This document shows, piece after piece, positions 56,701 through 64,000 of a stretch of DNA of 64,000 nucleotides (within the stretch, counting starts at the first letter, position 1; each line of letters opens with the position of its first letter). Below the pieces are notes generated by a model. That model was not told the origin of the DNA. It made no database searches and saw only the letters and a list, made by a program, of their open reading frames with translations. Source of the DNA: Micractinium sp. NFX-FRZ (Eukaryota; Chlorophyta; Trebouxiophyceae; Chlorellales; Chlorellaceae); NCBI GenBank assembly GCA_029339195.1, contig JAPTJF010000041.1, forward strand, positions 1-64,000, in the 5' to 3' direction. The position numbers were made by a program, and so were the translations under genes.

Positions 56701-58575
56701 TACATGGGCGCGGTGCTGGAGCCGCCCTGCCTCGTCATGGAGTACTGCAGCAGGCGCAGCGTGGACAAGCTGCTGGCCGCGGGGCTGCGCGATGCAAAGG
56801 TGGGCCGCTGCTTCACGGCCATGCTGGGCGGTGGTGTGGTGTGGGGGCGGTGGTTGGCAAGTTATGCAGGGCCTTTGGTTGAGCGGCTCGTCTTTTTTCA
56901 CTGCCCTCGTGCCCTTCCCCCACGTGGCGCACATAGCCTGCCAGCTCAGCATGGCACTGGTAGCCGCTCGAGGCGTGCTCTCCCCCGGCACACACCCCTG
57001 CTCTGCGCCTCACCCACGCCTGCTGCCCTGCTGCCCGTGTGCCCGCCCGCCTCCCCCCACCCCCCCCACCCCCAGGTTGCCCGCCAGCTCACCTGGCCCC
57101 GCCTGCTCAGCATGGCGCTGGACGCGGCCCGGGGCATGCTCTACCTGCACACCCGCTCCCCTGCCGTGTACCACCGGGACCTCAAGTCGGCCAACCTGCT
57201 GGTCACCTCCTCCTGGCAGGTCAAGGTGAGGGGGTGGGCGTACTGCCTCGGGGTGCGGGGCGTGCTGCCTTGGGTGAGGGGCCGTACTGGGGCCTGGGGC
57301 GAGGGGGCGCGCACAGCCTCGGGCCTGTGCCTGCTCCTCGGCCCCCGCCTGCCCGCCGCTTGGGTGCCTGCGCTGTTTGGGCTGTATGCCGTTGCGACCT
57401 GGATTTTGCAAGAGGCTCGGGTGGCGGCCGGGGCAGGCTGCGCCTGTGCCAAGCCCTGGACAGCAGCGGTCTGATGCCGTGTGTGTGCCCCCCAGTCAGC
57501 ACGCTCACACGCGCCTGTTATATGTGCCCCTGTCCCGCTGCCCCGCAGGTGGCCGATTTCAACCTCTCAAAGGCCCTGGAGACCAGCGGGGTGATGTCAT
57601 CGGTGTGCATCCAGAACCCACGCTGGTTGTCGCCCGAGCGCCTGGCGGGCGGCTGCGGCGGCCTGTCCAGCGACGTGTGGGCCTTTGGCACATGCCTGTG
57701 GGAGCTGCTCAGCTGGGAGGCGCCGCACGGGGAGGCAAATGCGTACCAGGTGCGTGTGTGTTTATGTGTGTGTGTGGCAGTGTGTGTGTGTGCATGCGTG
57801 TGTGGCAGAGTGTGCTTGCTTGGTGCGCTTGTCGTGTGTGTGGTGCAGAATGGGCGGGCGGGGTGTGGTAGGGCGGGGCAGGCGCCGGCGCAGGTGTGAG
57901 GGGGATGTGTGGGCGGGGGGGAGTGGGGGCGCCTGCTGCCGCCGCCCTGCGGCTGTACTCCCACAGCGCAGTGCCCAGGGGCCTGCCGCCCACCTCGCGC
58001 CCCTCCCAGCGCCGTCGCCCCACTCCCCACCACCCTCACCCCCCCGCTGCCAACCCCTCTCCTTCCTCCCCCGCCCCCGCAGATCATCCACTCAGTGCAG
58101 GGCGCTGCTGCCGGCTCCGGCCTGGCGCCGCCCCCCCGTGACCAGCTGCCAGCGGGGCCGCTGGCTCAGTACGACGAGCTGTGCGCCCTCATGCAGGCAA
58201 GCAGTGCTGTGCCGTGCGCAACCCACCGCAGCTGGCTCGGTGTTTTTTGCTGCATGCATCCATTCATGCATTCATTCATTGAGCAGGGCCATCTGTATCG
58301 GTCCCCTTTGCGTGGCACTCGTTGTTACCTGCCCTGCTGACCTGCATGCGCCGCCCTCTGTCTTAGCATCGATCGTTATGTTAAGACTCCACGCGTGCTC
58401 CTCCCCTCTGCAGGCGTGCTGGAGCCGCGACCCCGCCCAGCGGCCGGGCATGGAGGAGGTGGTGTCCCGCCTGCGGGCCATCCTGTCTGCCGGTCAGTGC
58501 CTCTTTCTTGGTGTACCACACTACACTTCGCCTTACTGTAGTGGGGTTTAGGTTCATGAGTAGTAGAGCTCGTCC

Positions 58576-58623
<48 letters not shown>

Positions 58624-59620
58624 GCGCACCAGCTGGTGCCGAGGCGCTGGGTGGGCGTGCATGCTCTGGGGACAAGGCTGGAGAGCCTGCTCGGTGGGGT
58701 TGATGTGGCCCTGGGTGCAAGCGTTGGCGGCATGCCGCTGCGGGCGAGAGCTGCCATGGCTGTCCCTTTACGCCACCACATGTTTACCGCCCCTCGCCCG
58801 CCCCTTGCCCACCCCGCCCACCCACCCCCCACCACCCACCCCTGCCTGCCTCGCCGCAAACTGCTCTCTCCCCCCTGCAGAGCTTGGGCGCCCGCTCAGC
58901 ACCCGGCCCAGCGCCGGCGAGACCGCCAGCCAGCCGCGCACCGCGGCAGGCTCAGCAGCGGGCGGCGGGACGGCCGACCAGCCCTTCCTCCTGAGCCCCG
59001 GGGACAGCGGCATCTCCCACTTTGGCGCCCAAGGCAGCGGGCCATCCCCTTTCTGCGGGGCCTCACCCTTTGGTGCCCCGCGGGATCGCCCCGCTTTGCC
59101 GCCCCCCGCACACGGCGGCCAGGGGCCGTCACCTGTCGACGCGGCAGGCGAATCTGGTGCCCCCTCCCCCTTCCTGGCAGCCGCTGCGCTGGCTCCCGCC
59201 CCCTCCCTCACCGGTGCTTCCCCATTCATGGCGGCAGCAGCGCTGGCCCCCGCCGCCTCTGGCACCGACACGCCGTCGCCGTTTGCCGCCGCGGCCGTCC
59301 GCCTGGCCAGCGCCAGCCCCAGCCAGCTGTCCCGCCAGCTGTCCCGCCAGCCCTCACAACAGGTGGCGGCGCAGGGCGTGCAGGTCGTGCGCGCCAGCTG
59401 GGCGCCCGCTGAGCCGCTGCCACAGCCAGAGGCAGCGGCAGAGGCGGAGCAGGCTGCAGCCAAGGTGCGCGGCAGCCAGGAGCAGGAGGGGCAGCCCGCT
59501 GCCGGCTTCGATGAGCTGGCAGATTCTGTGCTGGCCTCTTTTGCGCGCATGGAGCAGGTGCAGCGCCAGCTGTCGCGCGCCGTCAGCGCGCAGGCGCCGG
59601 CGCCAGAGCGCTCCACCTAG
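53767..59620 (+). CDS. LRR receptor-like protein kinase with DFN motif, 960 aa
   Basis: Twelve phase-consistent exons: 53767-53848, 54107-54236, 54393-54693, 54942-55068, 55376-55570, 55747-56265, 56555-56799, 57076-57225, 57549-57749, 58083-58196, 58414-58492, 58881-59620 (TAG). Signal peptide (VLVLLALPLLAAASG), LRR cap APWVAGTPPCGAQ...WKGVTCN, LRR segments (LAQLSTLEMLDLKCNALVGS; LQNLNLADNLLTGAL; LDISLNQVHSVLPPAW), membrane span near residues 264-290 (AIAGIAVGAAAGAALLALAV) followed by RRRRR, a Ser/Gly-rich juxtamembrane region, kinase about 425-714 and a 245-residue Ala/Pro/Ser tail. Kinase motifs: GQGSFGSVHLA, VAVKML, helix-C EREAGLMREL, YHRDLKSANLL, VADFNLSKAL (Asn for the DFG glycine), SPE for APE, ACWSRDPAQRP. 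TKL/Raf-like. The intron after 58196 has a GC donor (CAG|gcaagc). Introns around exons 6-8 hold decoy junction copies. Ligand and substrate unknown. Confidence 0.9.
56247..56572. repeat. Duplicated donor and acceptor junctions around kinase exons 6 and 7
   Basis: AAGTACTGCCACACCACAGG at 56247 (true exon 6 end and donor) recurs as AAGGACTGCCACACCACGGG at 56344; CTGCAGTGGCGGTCACGATG at 56470 pre-copies the true acceptor and exon 7 start at 56549. Confidence 0.92.
56936..56998. repeat. Degenerate upstream copy of kinase exon 8
   Basis: GCCAGCTCAGCATGGCACTG...GCTCGAGGCGTGCTCT resembles the true exon 8 (GCTCAGCATGGCGCTGGACG...CCCGGGGCATGCTCT, from 57108) with an internal deletion. Confidence 0.7.
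58578..58621. repeat. (TG)22 microsatellite in kinase intron
   Basis: Uninterrupted TG dinucleotides in the intron between exons 11 and 12 of the second receptor kinase. Confidence 0.97.
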
Positions 59621-60418
59621 CTGATGAGCTGACCTGGCGAGGGGGCGGCGCGGCGGTGCCCGCCGCCCGCTCCTCATGGCCTGCCCGGAGGCCGCACGTG
59701 GGGCACCGCTGCTGCCTGTGTCTGGCCCACGCCGCCTCTCCAAGCTTCTAATGTCACCTGCCCACTTTCAACAAGACGATGCACCCTTCCCTCTGTGGTC
59801 TGTTTTCTTTTCCCCCCGCGCGTTGGTTTTGTTTGTTTTCCCGACGCGCCCCAGCACCCCACCCCTGCTTTTCCCTGGCACCAAGCAAAAACCTGCCCCC
59901 CATGTCTCCTCGTGCCCCACCCCGCACCCCTCACTTGTCCCGCAGCCGCTCACCGCTGGCCCCAGGAACCCCCGCACCTGCCTCGCTGTTGTTTCCGGCC
60001 CCCCCTTCTTCAACCTCTCCCTTGCACTCCCACTTCTTTCGACGCCATCCACTCCTCTGTCCGCGCCCTCCCTTGCAGCACTCTTGCAAAACCCATTTCA
60101 GTCGGCATTGCTCCCAATTCTCACCGGCTCTCACCCCACCCTCCCATGCACTCACCCCAAGTCTCCCTGCCCTCCCTCCCCCTATTGGTCAAGACCCCCA
60201 TGCCCCCGCGTGCGACTAAGTTATTATTATTGTTATTCTTGTTTTTAATCGGCGGTGCACCACAAGGGGCCGCCCAATGATGCGTTCTTGCGCTCCCGCA
60301 CCCCCCCAAACCAGGACTCTGGGTCCCCCCCGTGCAACCCTTGGCGCAATCATTGCATGCTCCCACTCCAGGCTGCCCATCTGCGCCGTTGCTCCAAGCT
60401 CTCCCCCGCATTTGGTGG

Positions 60419-60440
60419 CACACACACACACACACACACA
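60419..60440. repeat. (CA)n microsatellite
   Basis: Eleven CA dinucleotides in the 3' region of the second receptor kinase. Confidence 0.95.
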
Positions 60441-60502
60441 TGCTGCCCACATCTTTCTTCTGCCAGCGCTGCCAGCCGCCCCCTTGTGCTGGCAGGCCTG
60501 TC

Positions 60503-60507
60503 TGTAA
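60503..60507 (+). terminator. Candidate UGUAA polyadenylation signal
   Basis: TGTAA 883 nt beyond the stop of the second receptor kinase (59620); the first such motif seen on this strand after the stop. Confidence 0.45.
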
Positions 60508-60730
60508 GCAGATGACCCCCCTGGCCCCCCTGTGCGTACGTCACTGACAGGCCGGGCTACTTCACAGTGCAGGATGTCGGGTGACCTCCCCACTGGCATC
60601 CCCACGGTGACACCGCATCTCCCTTGGGTGCTGCACATGCCGCTGCTCAAGTTGCATGCTGCGTGTGTGACGAGGGATGGGGGCGTTGCAAGGGCCCCAG
60701 GAAGGGGGTGCCAGGGTGGAGGGCGGAGGG

Positions 60731-60812
60731 TCGATCAGGGGCGATGATCAGGGGCGATGAGGGTCGATCAGGGGCGATGATCAGGGGCGATGAGGGTCGA
60801 TCAGGGGCGATG
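60731..60812. repeat. 33-bp tandem repeat of GATCAGGGGCGAT units
   Basis: TCGATCAGGGGCGATGATCA begins at 60731, 60764 and (partly) 60797, an exact 33-bp period, with GATCAGGGGCGATGA occurring twice within each unit. Confidence 0.95.
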
Positions 60813-61123
60813 CCAACATGTAGCGAATGAGATGTAGGTTACCGAAGTAATAATCCTGTTGAGATGAAGGTACTTGAAGTGCCAGATGGTCCTAGGTAAC
60901 TGAAGTGCCGAATGAAGTGCTGTGCAGTCCTGCGTTACCACTATGAAATGTGCGCAGAAACGCTTGGGGATGCCCAGGCTCGAGGCAAGCGAGGTGGGAG
61001 CCGCTTAACCTCGGAGAGCCAGTCATCAGCGTTGAACTAAAGTCGAGCAATAGTAGAAAGTTTACCGGGGCCTCCCTCCAGTTAGTCATCAGCTTGCACC
61101 ACCACCCGCCACGTTGAATCAAG

Positions 61124-64000
61124 TCACATTGAGAAGGGGCTGGGGCGGAGCTCCATGGCCTGCTGTGCCGGGGGCGCCGCCACAGCCGCCGACGCCGCTA
61201 CCACAGCGGGACCTCCGCCTGCCCCCTGAGCCTCGCTCCCTGCTTGCGCCTCAGCCGCCCCCTCGGCTGCTGCCTGTGCCGGTGGGGCGCCGCTTGCGGC
61301 GGCGGCGCCGTGCCCCCTCCCCTCCTCCACGTCCTCCAAGAGGCTCTCTGCTGCGCCCGCTGTGGTCGAGTCGTCGCAGAAGCCGGGGCCGCACCAGCGC
61401 ATGTCGGCGCAGCCGGTGAAGAATGGCACGCTGCGCCCGCTCTGCACGGCGTGCGGGATGGCGGGGTTGTGCAGTGGGTGGTGGCAGAGGACGCGGTTGG
61501 GTGAAGGGTTGGTTCTGTGGTTGGGTGCTGCCACAGGGGGCGGTGGTAGCGAGCTGCAACCCGCACCGCGCTTGCCCCCATGCCAGTACCACTAACACTA
61601 TTGCACCTCCATTACCAGGAGCCGCCACCCCTGTCCTCCCACCCTGCCCGCCCATGCCGAGGTGGATGCCGCCCCCTCACGCAGTCACCCACCTGGCTGC
61701 TGCTCCTGCTGGGCGGCGGTACGCCTATGACGGTGGGCAGTACCGCCGGGTCTTGCAGGGATGCCAGGTCAGCGCCACGTAGGCACAGCGCGCGACCCAG
61801 GTCCAGAGTGAGGGCCAGCTCTCGGGCCCCCGTCATGCCACCTGGCAGCGCCTTGCTGGGAGTGAACTGAATAGCCAGAGGGGGAAGGCGACCATCGACT
61901 CATCTGGCTTTAAAGCTAGGGGCAGGGATGAGGGGGCATTGTGTTGCCAATGGCACAAACCTGGTCCTTCCAATATTCAACGAAGAACACAACCCAAGGC
62001 ATCAACCAAGCCACCCACCTGGTATTTGGTTGCCATGGCGAGGGCCAGGGCGTAGCGCGGCAGGCGGTGGTGCGAGGGGACGCCGCCAGACCTGCGGGCA
62101 GCCACATCACGGCACGTGCAGTGTCAGGCAGCATGCAACAGGATGACTGAGAAAGCGAGGGCAAGGCCAGGCCGGCAGCCGCGCAGGATGGCAACATAGT
62201 GTGAACACAGCCACGAGCACATACCCCTAGAAACACAAACCAGCGCCTGTAGCCGTCATAGGCACACAGCCACAAACACGTGCCATGCACAAACCAGCGT
62301 CTGTAGCCGCCATAGGCACAGCAGGGGGCAGGGGCCCGGGAGAGTAGCTGCCATATCTGCCTCGGGCTGTGGGAATGCCTTGCCCACCTGCCCACACACC
62401 CCATGCACCGCTGCAGCAAGCCCACGCACCGGCACACCCACGCGCTGATCTGTTGACTGAAATCTCCCACACCCCGCACACCCCGCGCACCTCTTCACCA
62501 CAGAGCGCTCAAAGAAGGTGGGCCGCACAATGAGGTCGCCCCGCCCGTTGACCAGCACCGGCAGGCCGCAGCGGCGGAAACCTGCAGGCGCAGCAGGCAC
62601 AGCAGCGGCGGCCCGCCGTGGCGCGCATACATGTCAGGCCGTGGCGGGCAATGGTTGCGCGGGCAGCTGCTGTTGCAGACCCAGGAGCAGGCTAAACTGC
62701 TGAAAAGGGGCAGGAGAAGGGCCACCGTGGGCCCGACTGCTCTCAAGTCGACTGTTGCAAACCCCGCACCTGTGCCCGCTGGCACGCGCGGCACCGGATC
62801 TTGGTCGTTGACCTGCCAGGTGGCGGCGGCATGGCGGGCAGGGACGACGTTAAGGGCACGAGGCAGGGGCAGCGGGGGGGAGCCAGGAAGCATCAGTGCC
62901 AGGCAGGCAATACCACAGTGCACCAGATCTTCACCACGGCTGCCTGCCCAGCAGCTTTGGGGATCATGCATTAGATATCACGGAAAGCCAAGCCCGGTAT
63001 GCCGCCCAGGTGGCCCAAGCCGGCACCAGCCGCAGGCATGCACCGCCAGCCACATGCAGTTGCTGCAAGGACGTGCAGGGCGAACAGGTAGCAGGCAAAG
63101 CAGGGCTCACCAGGGACCAGCTGTCTGGCACCAGGTCGTGGAACTCTGCCGCAAAGGCGGCGTTGCCAACCTGGCACAGCAGGGCACAGCAGGCAGGTGT
63201 GTTAATTTACTGCATATGCGTGGTGGGTGCATGATGGTGCGCCTGCGAAGGCGGCGTTGCCAACCTGGCACAGCAGGCACGATGCTACATGCTCCACGGC
63301 TTTCTGAGGCAATTCGGCATTGCCGAGGCTTTGGACAGCATGACGGACCACAGCAGGCACAGCAGGCACAGCACATTGCTTGTGAGCCAGAAGGCACGGC
63401 GGCGCTGCCAGCCTGACGCAGCTTGCACAGCCAAGCGTGCAGCCATCACGAGCACCCCTCCTTTACTTTTTCCACTCCCTTCGTCTGCATTAGTTCTCAC
63501 CTTGGGCGCCCCAAACGTGTAGCAGACGAGGGAGGCGGTGGGGTAGGCCCGCGCCAGGTCAGAGGCAGCTAGTACCGTCAGCGCCCCGCCCAGGCTGTGC
63601 CCTGCGTTACGGCATGCGTGGAGAGGGAGCGTGAGGCACTCTTGCATCAGTGACAGGCACAGGCACCACAATGACACATGGACCGTCGGCGCGTCGCCAA
63701 GGCTGCGCCCTGCCTCGGGGCATGTGCAACCAGCAAGCGTAAGGCCCACTTGCATTCGGCACAGGCCGCAAGTTCCCCCCCATTCCCACAAAGCACAGCC
63801 GCAAGCACGCACATATACCACCGACATCCCCATTCCCACAAAACACAGCCGCAAGCAAGCACATATTCTCCCAACACCATGGCATGATCACACATGACTT
63901 GACGGCAGGCGGGCGCACCTGTGAGGTAGATGGTGAGGCCCTGCGCCCCGCCTATGAACCCGGACACCACCTGGGCAGCAGAGGAAGCAAACATGGCAGG
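61124..64000 (-). CDS. Class 3 (fungal-type) triacylglycerol lipase, C-terminal part; 5' end beyond window
   Basis: Exons in phase: 63970-63919, 63601-63501, 63170-63111, 62812-62770, 62581-62491, 62091-62019, 61866-61693, and a last exon ending at 61124 (TGA) whose start (about 61574) is uncertain. The first visible exon is internal (acceptor CCCAG before VVSGFIGGAQGLTIYL). Lipase_3 hallmarks: nucleophile elbow TGHSLGGALTVLAASDL, YPTASLVCYTFGAPKVGNAA, catalytic acid in VNDQDPVPRVP, and probable catalytic His in SGGVPSHHRLPRYALALA. These enzymes hydrolyse ester bonds of glycerolipids; plastid or lipid-droplet location cannot be judged without the N-terminus. The last exon encodes a Cys-containing segment (CHHPLHNPAIP; CADMRWCGPGFCDD) and an Ala/Gln-rich tail that are not part of the usual lipase fold. 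An intron carries a decoy copy of the VGNAAF exon start (63243-63275). Confidence 0.85.
62234..62320. repeat. 54-bp intronic direct repeat
   Basis: CACAAACCAGCGCCTGTAGC at 62234 and CACAAACCAGCGTCTGTAGC at 62288, each followed by CG(T/C)CATAGGCACA. Confidence 0.9.
63150..63275. repeat. Duplicated acceptor and exon start (lipase gene)
   Basis: AGGCGGCGTTGCCAACCTGG with CACAGCAGG occurs at about 63155 (true exon start and acceptor) and again at about 63247; both carry an AG acceptor on the gene's strand. Confidence 0.9.
63781..63872. repeat. 50-bp intronic direct repeat
   Basis: CATTCCCACAAAGCACAGCC and CATTCCCACAAAACACAGCC, each followed by GCAAGCA(C/A)GCACATAT, lie 50 bp apart in a lipase intron. 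Confidence 0.9.

Larger units (their letters stand above)
59621..61123. other. Convergent 3' region, second kinase / lipase
   Basis: Long pyrimidine-rich 3' UTR-like sequence. The tandem repeat at 60731-60812 is the only other structure. No gene supported. Confidence 0.55.

Overview
The window is nuclear DNA of a GC-rich, intron-rich eukaryote, most likely a chlorophyte green alga of the Chlorella/Micractinium type (Trebouxiophyceae). That placement is inference. It rests on coding exons of about 40-700 nt joined by GT-AG introns of about 150-800 nt, on UGUAA polyadenylation motifs downstream of several genes, and on the gene content: a bestrophin channel, an organellar-type MnmG with an N-terminal extension, LRR receptor-like kinases and a class 3 lipase. 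No gene is continuous. All models below were assembled by matching exon phase across visible splice sites, so single junctions may be off. Five genes have fully phase-consistent models: the VWA protein, both kinases, MnmG and the bestrophin.

Layout. 1-1914 (-): Armadillo-repeat protein running into a MYND zinc finger, cut by the window start. About 2.55-4.38 kb: candidate foldback element with repetitive inverted arms. 5.3-6.06 kb (-): 5'-truncated second copy of the ARM-MYND gene. 7670-7741 (+): tRNA-Gly(UCC). 8470-8771: MITE-like element with 38-bp perfect terminal inverted repeats. 9933-15476 (+): about 1,060-residue protein I do not recognise. 16566-22839 (-): VWA-domain protein, 859 residues. 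23489-31106 (-): LRR receptor-like kinase, 959 residues. 31465-38701 (-): MnmG/GidA tRNA-modifying enzyme, 850 residues. 39134-44765 (+): bestrophin anion channel, 501 residues. 46408-52255 (-): secreted protein ending in a PHB-depolymerase-like esterase. 53767-59620 (+): second LRR receptor-like kinase, 960 residues. 61124-64000 (-): class 3 lipase, 5' end outside the window.

There is no operon logic. The genes are independent, with divergent pairs (MnmG/bestrophin share a 432-bp spacer; esterase/second kinase are 1.5 kb apart) and convergent pairs (unknown/VWA, bestrophin/esterase, kinase/lipase). The two receptor kinases share an architecture of signal peptide, LRR ectodomain, one membrane span and cytosolic kinase, but carry different non-canonical catalytic motifs.

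The most striking pattern is structural. In at least six genes the introns contain one to three partial copies of the neighbouring exon-intron junction, often including the splice site, as local tandem duplications. Other notable points are three GC-AG introns in the two kinase genes, a 570-bp CAGCA-type satellite starting at a splice donor, two diverged 0.5-0.7 kb repeat copies 7.9 kb apart, and two head-to-head telomere-like motifs.
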